Assembly: GCF_001884105.1 (NCBI RefSeq)
Contig: NZ_MACI01000010.1
Span: forward strand, 1-64,000
Length of the DNA stretch: 64,000 nucleotides
From: Bacillus luti
GTDB lineage: Bacteria > Bacillota > Bacilli > Bacillales > Bacillaceae_G
Reading direction: 5' to 3'
Part shown: positions 1 to 10,437 of the stretch, one piece after another
Numbering within the stretch: the stretch's first letter is position 1
How the letters are laid out: each line of letters opens with the position of its first letter
Position numbers and translations under genes: made by a program
Notes under the pieces: generated by a model
What the model was told of the DNA's origin: nothing
Databases searched by the model: none
Seen by the model: the letters and a program-made list of their open reading frames with translations, nothing else

Positions 1-263
1 GCCCCGAAGATAGACCGATATTCTATTTTCCCCTTCATTATACAACAACCTCATAACATTGTGAACTAAAAAATTGTAACTTATTAAAAATTAGTTATTT
101 ATTTTTAATAACCTAATAAAAATGACGAAATATTTTACAATACAACCCATATTTTTTATTATTCGGCATTTCTCTTATGAATTCCCTAGTCATATATAAT
201 TAAAAGTGATAAGATGTTGAATTGTTAAGATAAGAACATTTTCTGAATTATGGAGGAAATGTC

Positions 264-950
264 ATGAAGAAAGATAAGAGACACTCTATTCGAGAAGCAA
301 TGAAAAAAAACTTAAGAAAAGAATACTTTTATTTAAAAAAAGAATTACTTTTCTGCTGTCCAATCGATTTAGGCACATTCTCAAGCGAGACATACTATGC
401 TGCTTTCGATGAAGATGGCATCAGTATTTATCAGTATGATAAAAAGACAGAAAGTAAATTAAAATTGTGCGAACGTCATCCATGGAAGAATTGGAATAAA
501 GTGAAAGTTGATCACTATTTGACAACGTCTCAATTTATTTTTCAAGGTGAGCGAAACTGGATTTTATCCCTTTTCCAAAAAGGAAAAGAAGCTCAAAAAA
601 TTATCGAGGAGCATACAACTTTACAAACAGAAGTTGTTTCCCGCTCTTTCTTAAAAAAACTTCCTGGTTTTCGTTCTAATACACCTTTGAATAAATACAT
701 CGGCAGCATTTGCTACACTGCACTTATTGCATTTTTATTAAAATGGATGATTCCATTTCAAGCACCACAAATCGCCTTGTACTCTATTTCAATTGGTTGT
801 ATGCTTCTTGGCCTACTCTGTCTGACAATCGGTTTAATTGAACCGACTATTGTACTGTTTCGGACAAATGAGAAAACAAGAACAAAAGTCTTTTACTTAT
901 ATAGCTACTTAGCTATTTCTGGATTTATATGTGTCTTTATTTTTTGGTAA
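264..950 (+). CDS. unknown protein with C-terminal membrane segments
   Basis: I do not recognise this 228-residue protein. The first 140 or so residues are basic and hydrophilic, with no signal peptide (start MKKDKRHSIREA). Three hydrophobic stretches follow: about 147-165, 170-194 and 208-227, so the protein is probably anchored by its C-terminal third with the N-terminal part in the cytoplasm. The ATG follows GGAGGAAATGTC, a good ribosome site. It is transcribed alone and a strong terminator follows directly. No catalytic motif was seen, so no function is proposed. Confidence 0.7.
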   Translation: MKKDKRHSIREAMKKNLRKEYFYLKKELLFCCPIDLGTFSSETYYAAFDEDGISIYQYDKKTESKLKLCERHPWKNWNKVKVDHYLTTSQFIFQGERNWILSLFQKGKEAQKIIEEHTTLQTEVVSRSFLKKLPGFRSNTPLNKYIGSICYTALIAFLLKWMIPFQAPQIALYSISIGCMLLGLLCLTIGLIEPTIVLFRTNEKTRTKVFYLYSYLAISGFICVFIFW

Positions 951-954
951 AAGA

Positions 955-990
955 AGCCGTCCCAAAATATATTTTGGGACGGTTTTCTGT
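955..990 (+). terminator. rho-independent terminator
   Basis: An almost perfect palindrome (CCGTCCCAAAATA and its complement) is followed by TTTTCTGTT, just after the stop of the gene at 264-950. Confidence 0.85.
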
Positions 991-1127
991 TAGAAATAAG
1001 TTGCTCTTGTTATAATATTTCGTTGCTAAGTCGCTATCTTTTGGCAAAACATCGATACAATTTCATTTCCTATCGTAATCTTAAAAAAATAAATCTATTC
1101 AAAGTTTATACTTTCGGCACGTTTCCC

Positions 1128-1742
1128 TTACTTAACATATAATTGTTGATTTGGATAAATTCGCTCTTGCTGCAATCCATTTTTTTCTTTAATTTCATTA
1201 ACTGTCATACTAAATTTCCGCGCAATACCGACTAAAGTATCTCCTTTTTGCACGATGTATAATGATGAAGAAACGACTTCATTTCTTTGTTCATTTAAAA
1301 CAAACAATGGATTCATCGCATTCTTTTTCGCCATCGTCCACCTTCCTTGATGAACTTCTAAATGTAAATGCGCTCCTCGCGATTCTCCTGTATTCCCTAC
1401 CTCTCCAACTATTTCCCCCTTTGAAATATAATCCCCTTGAACTACATATCTCTTATTTAAATGTGCATACACAGCCTCATATTCTCCATGTTTAATAAAT
1501 ACAACATTCCCATAACTACTTGAATAATAAGACTTTGTAACCTTCCCATCTTGAATGGCTGCCACAGGCGCTCCGATCGGTGCCGCTATATCAATACCAT
1601 AGTGTTTTCCATTTCTTGTCCCAAAATAATCACTTATCTGACCTTCAACGGGCCATGTCCATCGATTTTCTTCTGCGTAAACATGTAATTGAGATAAATA
1701 CAATACAGTCAATAACAAGACGCCACATTTTAACACTTTCAT
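1128..1742 (-). CDS. secreted M23 peptidase with C-terminal LysM domain
   Basis: Probable zinc endopeptidase of the M23 (LytM/lysostaphin) family acting on peptidoglycan cross-links outside the membrane. From the chosen start (204 aa) it has a signal peptide (MKVLKCGVLLLTVLYLSQ, cleavage near VYAEE). The M23 domain follows at about residues 20-145, with metal-binding GIDIAAP (preceded by H) and the HLHLEVH motif. A LysM domain (YIVQKGDTLVGIARKF) at about 160-204 should bind peptidoglycan. The start at 1742 was chosen because GGAGG lies 6 bases upstream; an ATG two codons earlier abuts the ribosome site. It sits downstream of the adenosyltransferase gene on the same strand, 86 bp away. Substrate linkage cannot be read from sequence. 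Confidence 0.85.
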   Translation of the reverse strand: MKVLKCGVLLLTVLYLSQLHVYAEENRWTWPVEGQISDYFGTRNGKHYGIDIAAPIGAPVAAIQDGKVTKSYYSSSYGNVVFIKHGEYEAVYAHLNKRYVVQGDYISKGEIVGEVGNTGESRGAHLHLEVHQGRWTMAKKNAMNPLFVLNEQRNEVVSSSLYIVQKGDTLVGIARKFSMTVNEIKEKNGLQQERIYPNQQLYVK

Positions 1743-1828
1743 ATACATCCTCCGTTTTCTAATCACCGCCATACCTTCTCTATTTTGGTATATTACAGAA
1801 AAAAGTATACAAAAAAAAAGAAAGTGAA

Positions 1829-2410
1829 TCACTCCACTTCCTTCTCTTTTTTATCTCGAAAAACGATTGCACTGCGATTATACTCCACATCTTTCACTTG
1901 TAATCGAGCATTTATTACTCTAGCTACCGCAAACAAATAATCAGATAATCTATTTACATACTTTAGAACAACTTCATTTATTTCCCCTTCTTTTTGTAAA
2001 GACACTATACATCGTTCTGCTCGCCTTACAACTGTACGTGCAATGTGAATAGCAGCTGCCGACTCACTTCCACCGGGTAAAATAAAGCGCTCTAGCGGCG
2101 GTGCTTCTTCTATATACGAATCAATTCTTTTTTCTAAGCTTTCTACCATTTCGATTTTTACTTTATAAGGAATTTTCCCCGCTACTATCGCCAAGTCTCC
2201 CCCGCAATCAAATAGTTCATGTTGAATATTTTCAAGTTCATTGTAAATATCTCCAAAAGACTCGCTTTGTAGCTTAGTCATCGCATATCCAATATGAGAA
2301 TTCGCCTCATCTATCGTGCCATATGCTTCCACTCGGATATCATCTTTATCCACTCTGCCGCCTATTACACTTGTTATCCCTTTATCTCCTGTTTTTGTGT
2401 ATAATTTCAT
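1829..2410 (-). CDS. yvqK: PduO-type ATP:cob(I)alamin adenosyltransferase
   Basis: Transfers the 5'-deoxyadenosyl group of ATP to cob(I)alamin to make adenosylcobalamin in the cytoplasm. The 193-residue length is usual for the family. The N-terminal KLYTKTGDKGITSVIGG is the PduO-type ATP-binding signature, and TVVRRAER at about 129-136 with NRLSDYLFAVAR near 158-169 are the other conserved blocks. These place it in the PduO class rather than the CobA or EutT classes. No cobalamin biosynthesis genes are nearby, so it may serve salvage of imported corrinoids; that is inference. Confidence 0.9.
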   Translation of the reverse strand: MKLYTKTGDKGITSVIGGRVDKDDIRVEAYGTIDEANSHIGYAMTKLQSESFGDIYNELENIQHELFDCGGDLAIVAGKIPYKVKIEMVESLEKRIDSYIEEAPPLERFILPGGSESAAAIHIARTVVRRAERCIVSLQKEGEINEVVLKYVNRLSDYLFAVARVINARLQVKDVEYNRSAIVFRDKKEKEVE

Positions 2411-2451
2411 CGCTTTACGACACCCCTCTTATTCTTCTTCATTCGACTAAG

Positions 2452-2522
2452 ATAGAAAAAAGTTCTACTATTATTTATTTAATTGATTTTACAAAAAAAT
2501 AAAAAACAGCAGAACTTTATTC
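2452..2522 (-). terminator. possible terminator of resDE
   Basis: On the minus strand AAAGTTCT-GCT and AGTAGAACTT can pair across a long A/T-rich loop and are followed by TTTTTTC. The loop is unusually long, so this is a moderate call. Confidence 0.5.
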
Positions 2523-2546
2523 ATTATCAACTTTAAAAATACATAT

Positions 2547-4322
2547 CTAAATTATACGATTCGGTAAATATACAGAGAATGTAGTTCCCTCTCCAACAAC
2601 ACTTGAAACAGCAATTTTGCCATCATGGCCTTGCACAATATTTTTTGCAATCGCAAGCCCCAGTCCTGTTCCACCTTTTTTTCCACGTGTTCTAGCTTTA
2701 TCAGCTTTGTAGAAACGATCAAATAAAAATGGAATATCTTCTTCTGGAATACCAGCACCCGAGTCTTGTACTTCAAAAATAAGACCATTATTTTTCGTAT
2801 CAATTACAAGCGTTACATGTCCGCCTGCATTCGTATGACGAATTGCATTATCAATTAAATTCGTCAATACTTGTTCCATACGATCTGCATCAAACGGGTA
2901 TTGCTCAATTGGATTTTTGAAATCAACCGTTAATGCGACTTCTTTATCCTTTGCAATCCCTTGGAATTTACGACCTATTTTTTCAACGAAAGGATGAATA
3001 TCAACTTCACCTATATGTAACTCTACATTACCACTTTCCATACGCGCTAAATCTAATAATTCATTTACAAGTTTACCTAAACGAACAGATTCATCATAAA
3101 TGATTTGAACAAATTCATTAATTTCTTCTTTCGTTTGCACAATATCATCTAAAATTGCTTCACTATACCCTTGAAGCATTACCATCGGTGTACGAAGCTC
3201 GTGTGATACGTTCGCAATAAAGTCCTGACGCATCTTCTCAAGACGGCGTTCTTCCGTCATATCACGCAATACAGCTACCGCCCCGCGAATTTTTGTTTGG
3301 TTGTAAAGCGGTGTCATAAGAACTACGTAATTACCTTTTTGTAAATTAATTTCAACCACTTGTTGTTGTTCGCTTTCTACAACGAGATGGAATAGTTCCA
3401 CAAGTTCAGAAGGTAGTTTTTTACTTAGCTCTATCTCTTTTTCTTCTTGCCAAACTTGTAAGAAATGTTCAGCTGGCGGATTGATTACAACGACTGCACC
3501 TTCTTGATTTAACGTAATAACCCCATCTGCCATACTACTTAAAATACTAGCTAACTGTTCTTTCTCTTGCTGCAGAGCGTTCATATTAAACTTCAACTGT
3601 TTTCCCATTTGATTTAAGGCCGTTGCAAGCTCACCAATCTCGTCCTGAGATACCATAGGAGCTTTCGCATCAAACTTCCCACGCGCCACCTCAAAAGCAA
3701 CCTCACGCATTTTACGGAGTGGCGCTGTAATTCGAGTAGATAGGAAGAATGCAAAGAACGTCGTTAATATAATCGCAATCCCTGCTGATAAGAATATAAA
3801 ATCAGTCGTTCTCTCCATACCTTGTATCGGTACTTGTAAAGATTCGTATACGAACACTGCACTTTGATTTTTTGACTGTACTGGTTTTCCGACAATCATA
3901 ATATCATTTTCAGTGTTTTTATTCTTTCTACTATTAGAAGCTTTTCTAATGTTATTCTTAATTTCTTTTTTGTCTGTAAAAACAGCCGCTAATTCTTTAT
4001 CCTCTTTCAAATCATCCATTGTAAGAGTGACTAACCCTTCTTGTTTCGGCGAAGAAGATATTTCTTTACCATCTTCTACAATAATGATCCTTGAAAGTGG
4101 ATCAGAGAATTTGTACGCGATATTCTCAATCGTTTTTACATCCGCACCTTCTTCAATTAACTCTGAAACACTTGTTGCAACTTTTTGAAGCCTAGCTTCA
4201 CTCATATCAACATAATATGTTCTAAAAAACTGTGAAAGTAAAATCGCAACAAATCCAAGTACAAACGAAACGAGAAGTAATATGGTCATCCATAACTTCC
4301 CTACTACACTTCTCCAAAGCAT
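2547..4322 (-). CDS. resE: sensor histidine kinase ResE
   Basis: Membrane sensor kinase that phosphorylates ResD in response to low oxygen or nitric oxide. In order: transmembrane segment 1 (about 10-32), an extracytoplasmic loop, transmembrane segment 2 (about 175-197), HAMP, a PAS domain (about 250-355), the H-box FIANVSHELRTPM with phospho-acceptor His near 375, and an ATPase domain with N-box NLIDNAIRHT and GTGLGLAIA. The 591-residue length matches B. subtilis ResE. Its ATG overlaps the resD stop codon by one base, so the two are translationally coupled. The extracytoplasmic loop carries a lysine/asparagine-rich stretch near 120-140. Confidence 0.95.
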   Translation of the reverse strand: MLWRSVVGKLWMTILLLVSFVLGFVAILLSQFFRTYYVDMSEARLQKVATSVSELIEEGADVKTIENIAYKFSDPLSRIIIVEDGKEISSSPKQEGLVTLTMDDLKEDKELAAVFTDKKEIKNNIRKASNSRKNKNTENDIMIVGKPVQSKNQSAVFVYESLQVPIQGMERTTDFIFLSAGIAIILTTFFAFFLSTRITAPLRKMREVAFEVARGKFDAKAPMVSQDEIGELATALNQMGKQLKFNMNALQQEKEQLASILSSMADGVITLNQEGAVVVINPPAEHFLQVWQEEKEIELSKKLPSELVELFHLVVESEQQQVVEINLQKGNYVVLMTPLYNQTKIRGAVAVLRDMTEERRLEKMRQDFIANVSHELRTPMVMLQGYSEAILDDIVQTKEEINEFVQIIYDESVRLGKLVNELLDLARMESGNVELHIGEVDIHPFVEKIGRKFQGIAKDKEVALTVDFKNPIEQYPFDADRMEQVLTNLIDNAIRHTNAGGHVTLVIDTKNNGLIFEVQDSGAGIPEEDIPFLFDRFYKADKARTRGKKGGTGLGLAIAKNIVQGHDGKIAVSSVVGEGTTFSVYLPNRII

Positions 4323-5038
4323 CAGTCGTTCACAACCTCAAACTTGTAACCTACGCCCCAAACGGTAACAATCATCTTCGCAGCATCTGGTGATTTTTTG
4401 CTTAACTTCTCACGCAAACGCTTTACATGCGTATCAACTGTACGTAAATCTCCGAAGAATTCATATTGCCATACTTCTTTTAACAATTGCTCACGATCGA
4501 ATACTTTATCAGGCGCTTTCGCTAAGAATAATAGTAATTCGTACTCTTTCGGTGTTAAGTTCACCTCATTACCATCTGCTGTTACACGGTGTGCATCATT
4601 ATCAATTGTTAAATGAGGGAACACAGTAACATCTTTTGTCGTTGTATCTTGTGTAAAGAATGTTGTCGGTACAGAACGGCGTAAGACCGCTTTCACTCGA
4701 AGCACTACTTCACGTGGGCTAAATGGTTTCACAATATAATCATCAGTTCCTACCTCAAACCCTTGTACTCGATTTACTTCTTCACCCTTTGCAGTCAACA
4801 TAATAATCGGCGTCGCTTTCTTCTCACGAACCCCTTTGCACACTTCAATACCATCTTTACCAGGCATCATAAGATCTAATAGGATTAAATCATAATCATT
4901 TTGCAGTGCCATTTCTAAAGCTGTATCACCATTGTCTGCTTCATCAATTGTGTATTGTTCTCTCTCTAAATACATTTTTAACAAACGACGAATACGATCC
5001 TCATCGTCTACAATTAAAATTCTTGATTCATTTTCCAT
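4322..5038 (-). CDS. resD: response regulator ResD, OmpR family
   Basis: DNA-binding response regulator of aerobic/anaerobic respiration, partner of ResE. The receiver domain (about 1-120) shows the acidic pair in VDDED, the phospho-acceptor Asp in LILLDLMMPGKDG, the Thr in MLTAKG and the Lys in VKPFSPRE. An OmpR winged helix follows (about 135-236; LTPKEYELL, TVDTHVKRLREKL, VWGVGYKFE). The start at 5038 (MENESRILIVDDED) fits the known family N-terminus; a longer frame to 5074 has no better ribosome site. A terminator between resC and resD suggests resDE has its own promoter in the 5040-5300 gap. Confidence 0.95.
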   Translation of the reverse strand: MENESRILIVDDEDRIRRLLKMYLEREQYTIDEADNGDTALEMALQNDYDLILLDLMMPGKDGIEVCKGVREKKATPIIMLTAKGEEVNRVQGFEVGTDDYIVKPFSPREVVLRVKAVLRRSVPTTFFTQDTTTKDVTVFPHLTIDNDAHRVTADGNEVNLTPKEYELLLFLAKAPDKVFDREQLLKEVWQYEFFGDLRTVDTHVKRLREKLSKKSPDAAKMIVTVWGVGYKFEVVND

Positions 5039-5302
5039 TTTTACCCGTTGCGTACTTTTACCACAACGGTTCACACCTACCCTTCTACACTATTATGTTG
5101 CGCTATTCTCGTTTATTTAAGCAATCTTCTAAATGTTTCACTTTCCATATTATGCTTCACAAGAATAATAAAGTTTGTTCAATTTTTTTCCAAAACTATG
5201 TATTTTTTTTGAACAGTATATAATGTCCTCGACATCATTTTACAAAATCAACCGCTACTTTGTCATGTTTTTCTCAAAAAAGAAGAAAAGTTGACAAAAA
5301 TA

Positions 5303-5342
5303 AAATAGGAAAGTGACATTCACTCTCCTATTTTATTTCTCT
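5303..5342 (-). terminator. terminator after resC
   Basis: AAAATAGGA-AGTG pairs with CACT-TCCTATTTT around a short loop just past the resC stop, with a T-rich tail in the minus direction. It separates resABC from resDE. Confidence 0.75.
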
Positions 5343-6498
5343 ATGCGTATGAATGTAAACCCGCGATAATTAAGTTTACTACAATAAAGTTGAACATAAT
5401 GATTGCAAAACCAATTACCGCTAACCACGCTGACTTCTCTCCGTGCCATCCTTTTGATAGGCGTAAATGTAATACCGCAGCATAAAAGAGCCAAGTAATA
5501 AGCGCCCAAACCTCTTTCGGATCCCATCCCCAAAAACGTGTCCACGCTATTTGTGCCCAAATCATCGCAAAAATTAATGCACCTAATGTGAAAACTGGGA
5601 ATCCAATTGCAATAGAGCGATATCCGATTTCATCTAGTAAATCACTATTCGTATTCTTGACTAGCGGCTGAAGTGCTGCTGATACTCGTTTCCGTAAAAC
5701 AAGTCTTAATACAAGATAAAGTAATGTTCCGACTAACACTGACCAAATAACAGTATTTAATTTTTTCGCATTTACAATCGCTGGAACTTCAACTGTCGGC
5801 TCTAATTTATTTTCTGTCAGTAACTTTCCTTCATGTGGCCCCACTAAAGCCGGAAGATTGTACTTCATTTCCACTTGTTGTTCATTTTTATCAATCCATT
5901 GAAACTTCGCTTCATATTTCATACTAGAAAATACTGTTGTGACTCCAATAAACCCAACTGTACAAACAAGTGTGAACACGACCGTTTCTAACCAAAATGT
6001 ACGTTTACTTTTCACTGATTGATCTACATTTTTTAATAAATACATAACGCCCGTAATAAAACTAATTGCTAAGATCGCTTGTCCTGCTGCTGCAGTCGTC
6101 ACGTGAATATGTAACCAATTACTTTTTAAAGATGGAATAAGCGGAGATATTTCCCTCGGAAACATACTCGCGTAGGCAATTAATAAAAGCGCAACTGGTA
6201 ACGCAAAGAGTCCGATAATACTTACACGATACATAAAATACATGACAATAAATGCTCCGACAAGCATCATGCCGAAAAATGTACCGAACTCAAAAAAGTT
6301 ACTCACTGGTGCATGTCCTGATGCAATCCATCTTGTAACAAAATATACTGTTTGTGCAATAAACCCTAAAATTGTAATCGTTATTCCTACATTTGCCCAT
6401 TTATGACCCTTTTCTTTAATTGCTCCCCCGAAAAATAGAGTTGCAATTAAATATAAAATAAATGCGGTAAAGAGAAAGTTACTACTTATTTGCACCAT
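5341..6498 (-). CDS. resC: cytochrome c biogenesis protein ResC (CcsA family)
   Basis: Polytopic membrane protein of the System II cytochrome c synthase; with ResB it delivers heme and ligates it to apocytochrome c outside the membrane. The 385 residues hold about eight hydrophobic segments and the family's tryptophan-rich heme-handling signature [14 protein letters not shown] at about 320-333. Conserved histidines flank it ([10 protein letters not shown] near 130, VLHLR near 340). It lies 14 bp downstream of resB, so the pair is co-transcribed. Confidence 0.95.
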   Translation of the reverse strand: MVQISSNFLFTAFILYLIATLFFGGAIKEKGHKWANVGITITILGFIAQTVYFVTRWIASGHAPVSNFFEFGTFFGMMLVGAFIVMYFMYRVSIIGLFALPVALLLIAYASMFPREISPLIPSLKSNWLHIHVTTAAAGQAILAISFITGVMYLLKNVDQSVKSKRTFWLETVVFTLVCTVGFIGVTTVFSSMKYEAKFQWIDKNEQQVEMKYNLPALVGPHEGKLLTENKLEPTVEVPAIVNAKKLNTVIWSVLVGTLLYLVLRLVLRKRVSAALQPLVKNTNSDLLDEIGYRSIAIGFPVFTLGALIFAMIWAQIAWTRFWGWDPKEVWALITWLFYAAVLHLRLSKGWHGEKSAWLAVIGFAIIMFNFIVVNLIIAGLHSYA

Positions 6499-6512
6499 AT
6501 CGTTTCCCCACC

Positions 6513-8135
6513 TTAACTAATTTTTTTATCGACTACTTTATCGCTTGGCTGCGGAATTGCTGTACCTTCTATTACTCTTTCAATATCTTTCTTTAAACCG
6601 AACCAATTTTTATTCGTATGTCCTGCAATCCACCATTCATCATTAACGCGTTGTATCCAAATACGGCGATGATTCCAATACATCCCTTGAATCACACCAA
6701 CCATAAATATAAATCCTCCAATACCGAGAATCCAAAGCGTTAAATCTTTCCTTATAGTAAGTGCTGTTGCATTTTGCATTTCCACACCTGCAAAGGACAT
6801 TTTATATTTGTTATTCCCATCAGGTTCTATATTTTGCTGAATACCAACAAAACTCACTTCACCATCTGGTGTTTCAGGCGTAAACATTTTAAAGACGAAT
6901 GCAGGATTGTTTGGTAATTTCGTTTTTGTGTTCGGTCTTCCATTCTCGTCAAAATAAAAATCAGGGAAATAACTTAATAGTTCTAGAGAATAACCATTTC
7001 CTAAATCATATTTTTCTGTAGGATTCGCTAAATTTACTTTAATCGGTCCCCACTTTTGATTACTTTCTTTATTTTGCAAGTTAAAGGACATACTTTTAAA
7101 TTCACTTTCTTTATAATCGACTTGATAAACGGCAAATCGATCAAATTTCAGCGGTTCATTCACTCGAATTTCCGCTTCTTTTACTTTTTCTAGTCTCGGT
7201 TTTTGTCCTGCTATATTTTCGCCGACCGCTTTATATAATACAGCATTCGTTTGGAAGTTTTTCGCAATCATTTTATCACCTACACGATCAATTGCTTCAT
7301 CAAAAACTTCCTTGTCTTTACTCTTATCATAAACTTCCTTTATAAACTTCTCGTTTTTTAAATAGTATTGACCATCTGTCCCTGGTATTTCTTTCGTTTC
7401 ACCATCACGTAACCAAAGTGCTTCGTCTACGTACATACTTGGTAAAAAACGAAGCATCGCACCGAATAAAAAGATAATAAGACCGATATGATTCACATAT
7501 GGACCCCAGCGTGAAAACCGTCCCTTTTCAGCTAAAATGTTACCGTCTTCCACTTTCACGTTATAGTTCGCTTTCTTTAAATTCTTTTGCACTCTTTCAA
7601 GGTCACCATCTTGCGGCGTACCAGTCCCATATAACCTTTGTCTCTTTAAAAAACTAGGATGTCTTTTCACCCCTTGTTTTTTTAGAGCTTTATAAAGTGG
7701 AATGACGCGGTCTAAACTACAGATCACAAGTGAAATACCGATAGAAGCAATTAAAATCATATACCACCATGAACCGTATAAATTATTAAATCCTAATTGA
7801 TAGTATAATTGCCCTAAAAATCCGTATTCTTGTTTATAATATTCAGCTGGTGCAATCCCTGGAGTTATGTACATTTCTTGCGGAAAAATAGTTCCAATCG
7901 CCGATGCAGCTAAAGTGATTACAATGAGCCATACACCCACTTTTACAGAAGAGAAAAAACTCCAAATTTTATCGACTACCGTCTTTGTCTGCGTGAGAGA
8001 TCTTCGAGCACTCCCCTCATAGCGCATATCCAATAGTTTTACATTTTCACTGCTTTCAAATGGTTTCCCACAAGCTTCACAAAAAACGGTTCCTATCGGA
8101 TTAACATGTCCACATTCACACTTAATTTCTTTCAA
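6513..8135 (-). CDS. resB: cytochrome c biogenesis protein ResB
   Basis: Membrane component of the cytochrome c heme-ligation complex with ResC. About 540 residues from the TTG at 8135. The N-terminus has a zinc-ribbon-like [19 protein letters not shown], then transmembrane segments at about 65-85, 115-135 and 195-220. A large extracytoplasmic domain (about 220-480) and a final membrane span near 485-505 follow. I chose the TTG because the resulting [10 protein letters not shown] aligns with the B. subtilis ResB start as I recall it and GGTGA lies 5 bases upstream; an upstream in-frame extension to 8186 looks non-coding. The gene sits between resA and resC. Confidence 0.92.
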   Translation of the reverse strand: MKEIKCECGHVNPIGTVFCEACGKPFESSENVKLLDMRYEGSARRSLTQTKTVVDKIWSFFSSVKVGVWLIVITLAASAIGTIFPQEMYITPGIAPAEYYKQEYGFLGQLYYQLGFNNLYGSWWYMILIASIGISLVICSLDRVIPLYKALKKQGVKRHPSFLKRQRLYGTGTPQDGDLERVQKNLKKANYNVKVEDGNILAEKGRFSRWGPYVNHIGLIIFLFGAMLRFLPSMYVDEALWLRDGETKEIPGTDGQYYLKNEKFIKEVYDKSKDKEVFDEAIDRVGDKMIAKNFQTNAVLYKAVGENIAGQKPRLEKVKEAEIRVNEPLKFDRFAVYQVDYKESEFKSMSFNLQNKESNQKWGPIKVNLANPTEKYDLGNGYSLELLSYFPDFYFDENGRPNTKTKLPNNPAFVFKMFTPETPDGEVSFVGIQQNIEPDGNNKYKMSFAGVEMQNATALTIRKDLTLWILGIGGFIFMVGVIQGMYWNHRRIWIQRVNDEWWIAGHTNKNWFGLKKDIERVIEGTAIPQPSDKVVDKKIS

Positions 8136-8256
8136 CACTCTCACCGCCCCTGTATCTATATGTACTATTGTATATTCTAACCTCAAGTTACCGCAATACT
8201 CAGAATTTTTAAACCAGAGGCACTATAGGTATGCACCTCGTATGTAAAGGCTTTCT

Positions 8257-8781
8257 TTATTGCGGCGTAATTTTCTTTAAATATCCTTCTAACTGTTCTT
8301 TCGTTTGTTCACCTATAATTTGCTCCACTACTTTTCCATCTTTATCAATCAAAAAACTTGTCGGTAATGGTCCTACTCCATATGTCCCAATAATCTTTTG
8401 ACCTTTATCAATGGCAACTGGGAATTTCAAACCATATTGGTTGACAAAGTTCTTTACTGCGATATCCGTTTCGTCTGCATCTAACGCAATAATTTCAACG
8501 CCTTTTTCTTTATACTTTGGATATAATTCATTCATATAAGGCATTTCTTTTTCACAAGGTTTACACCAAGTTCCCCAAAAGTTTAAAAATACACCTTTTC
8601 CCTTTAAATCTTTTAGTTCAATTTTCTTTCCTTCTAAATCCGTCACAACAAAGTTAGGTGCTTCTTTTCCGATTTGCATTTTCTCTTTATCAGCAAAGAA
8701 TCCTTGATAAAGTGTAAATCCTACAGCACCGCTTAAAATGAGCAGAATAATAACACGAAATAATAAGCGATTTTTCTTCAT
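8257..8781 (-). CDS. resA: thiol-disulfide oxidoreductase ResA
   Basis: Membrane-anchored thioredoxin-like protein that reduces the CXXCH disulfide of apocytochrome c before heme attachment. The 174 residues show one N-terminal membrane anchor (about 8-28), a thioredoxin fold and the active site [13 protein letters not shown] near 70-82. The cis-Pro loop is GPLPTSF near 137-143. The CKPC dipeptide differs from the CEPC of B. subtilis ResA as I recall it, a modest change next to the catalytic cysteines. It is the first gene of resABC. Confidence 0.95.
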   Translation of the reverse strand: MKKNRLLFRVIILLILSGAVGFTLYQGFFADKEKMQIGKEAPNFVVTDLEGKKIELKDLKGKGVFLNFWGTWCKPCEKEMPYMNELYPKYKEKGVEIIALDADETDIAVKNFVNQYGLKFPVAIDKGQKIIGTYGVGPLPTSFLIDKDGKVVEQIIGEQTKEQLEGYLKKITPQ

Positions 8782-8839
8782 ATTACCTCTCCTCTCCTCG
8801 GTAAATGATATGTAACATCTTCTGTAAATGTTGTATTGA

Positions 8840-8876
8840 ATAAATCACCAGCAGAGCACTCTACTGGTGAAATTTT
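8840..8876 (-). terminator. hairpin between rluB and resA
   Basis: CACCAG-AGAG pairs with CTCT-CTGGTG, followed by a weak T-rich tract in the minus direction. It may partly separate rluB from resA. Confidence 0.55.
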
Positions 8877-8888
8877 AACTCTATAAGC

Positions 8889-9617
8889 TTATCTTGGCTT
8901 TGTAGAAGCCAATGCACGTAATTGTTTCACCTCATGTGGTGTCAATTCTCTCGCATCACCAGGTCGCAAGCTTCCTACTTCTAGGAAAGCATAACGTTCA
9001 CGCTTTAGTTTCACTACTTTACAATCTAACGCTTCAAACATACGACGTACTTGACGGTTACGTCCTTCATGAATTGTTAATTGTACAATCGCCATTTCTT
9101 TACGCTTGTCCCAAGAAATAATTTTCACACGTGCCGGTGCTGTTTTTCCATCTTCTAACATGACACCACGTTCTAACATGCGAATTTTCTCACCTGTTAA
9201 TGGCCCTTTCACTTTTGCAACATATGTTTTTTCAACTTTATACTTAGGGTGCATTAACACGTTTGCGAAGTCCCCATCGTTTGTCATTAATAATACGCCA
9301 GACGTATCATAGTCTAAGCGTCCGATTGGGAATAAACGTTGTGTAATTTCAGGGAAAAAGTCTGTTACAACACTTCTTCCTTTATCATCTGATACACTCG
9401 AAATTACGCCAGTTGGTTTATATAGTAAAAAATAAACAGGTTCTTCTTTTTCAAGAGGGATGTTATTTACTTCTACTTTATCTTGAGGAGTTACTTTCGT
9501 TCCTAACTCCTTCACTATTTTTCCATTAACTTTCACTTTTCCTTGCTGAATTAATTCCTCAGCCTTTCTTCTCGATGCAATACCTGCTTGCGCAATCACT
9601 TTTTGTAATCGTTCCAT
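8889..9617 (-). CDS. rluB: 23S rRNA pseudouridine synthase RluB
   Basis: RsuA/RluB-family enzyme converting a specific 23S rRNA uridine to pseudouridine. An S4 RNA-binding domain (about 1-60; QKVIAQAGIASRRKAEELI) precedes the catalytic domain. The latter has the catalytic Asp in GRLDYDTSGVLLMTNDG near 98-114 and the family motif EGRNRQVRRMFEAL near 184-197. The 242-residue length is typical. It precedes the res genes, as in B. subtilis (ypuL-resA). Confidence 0.95.
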   Translation of the reverse strand: MERLQKVIAQAGIASRRKAEELIQQGKVKVNGKIVKELGTKVTPQDKVEVNNIPLEKEEPVYFLLYKPTGVISSVSDDKGRSVVTDFFPEITQRLFPIGRLDYDTSGVLLMTNDGDFANVLMHPKYKVEKTYVAKVKGPLTGEKIRMLERGVMLEDGKTAPARVKIISWDKRKEMAIVQLTIHEGRNRQVRRMFEALDCKVVKLKRERYAFLEVGSLRPGDARELTPHEVKQLRALASTKPR

Positions 9618-9826
9618 TTCTTTTTTTCACCTCGAATTTATCTTACCTTACATTAGAAAGACTTGGCAACCGCATACGCTTTACGGCTTTTCGCCTCATC
9701 TTACTTAAACAACATAGCGATGATAATAAACATATAAAGGTTAAATCATGTTTTTACCTTTTATTATTGTCCATATTTTTCATATTGCTCACAATAAAAG
9801 TTCATTATTTTGTCAAAAATACCGCA

Positions 9827-9862
9827 TAAAAAAACCACTATTAAGCAACACCTTAATAGTGG
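9827..9862 (-). terminator. terminator after spmB
   Basis: A perfect 12-bp stem (ACCACTATTAAG) with a 6-base loop is followed by seven T residues in the minus direction. It ends dacB-spmA-spmB and isolates rluB-res. The rest of 9618-9906 shows nothing I can call, beyond being upstream DNA of rluB. Confidence 0.9.
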
Positions 9863-9906
9863 TCGTATACGTATTATAAGCGAAATAGCATAAAAAATGA
9901 ATAGCA

Positions 9907-10437
9907 TTACTGAAACAATAGAGAAACGAACACAATTGAGCATATAATTCCGATTAAATCAGCAAACAGTCCTACCTTTAATGCATCGCCCATTTTTCTA
10001 ATACCAACAGCGCCGAAGTATACTGTTAAAATATAAAAAGTCGTATCTGTACTCCCTTGCATCGTAGAAGCCAACCTTCCAATAAACGAGTCTGGCCCAT
10101 ATGTGGCAATTAAATCGGTCGTAATACTTAAACCAGCTGATCCTGAAATCGGGCGTATAAGTGCTAGTGGAACAATTTCTGCTGGGACATGAATTAAATC
10201 TAACATCGGCTTCATTACAGATATCATCGCATCTAATGCACCTGAAGCTCGAAAAATTGAAATCGACACAAGCATTCCAACCATAAATGGTAAAATCGAA
10301 ACTGCAATTTGAATCCCTTCTTTTCCTCCCTCAACGAACGATTCATAGGTCGGAACTTTTTTTATCGTGCCGTATAAAAGGATGAATCCAATTACACACG
10401 GTATGACCCATAATGAAATTGTATTTACAATACTCAT
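9907..10437 (-). CDS. spmB: spore maturation protein SpmB
   Basis: Integral membrane protein with nucleoside-recognition (Gate) domain segments, acting with SpmA and DacB in spore core dehydration and heat resistance. The 176 residues hold four or five hydrophobic segments. Characteristic patterns include ILPFMVGMLVSISIFR near 48-63 and IRPISGSAGLSITTD near 93-107. Its ATG overlaps the spmA stop by four bases (ATGA), so translation is coupled. Confidence 0.95.
   Translation of the reverse strand: MSIVNTISLWVIPCVIGFILLYGTIKKVPTYESFVEGGKEGIQIAVSILPFMVGMLVSISIFRASGALDAMISVMKPMLDLIHVPAEIVPLALIRPISGSAGLSITTDLIATYGPDSFIGRLASTMQGSTDTTFYILTVYFGAVGIRKMGDALKVGLFADLIGIICSIVFVSLLFQ

Noticed and set aside
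9618-9906. Possible small gene upstream of rluB
   Set aside because: Only an 18-codon basic frame and an antisense frame without ribosome site were seen; treated as leader DNA and terminator.
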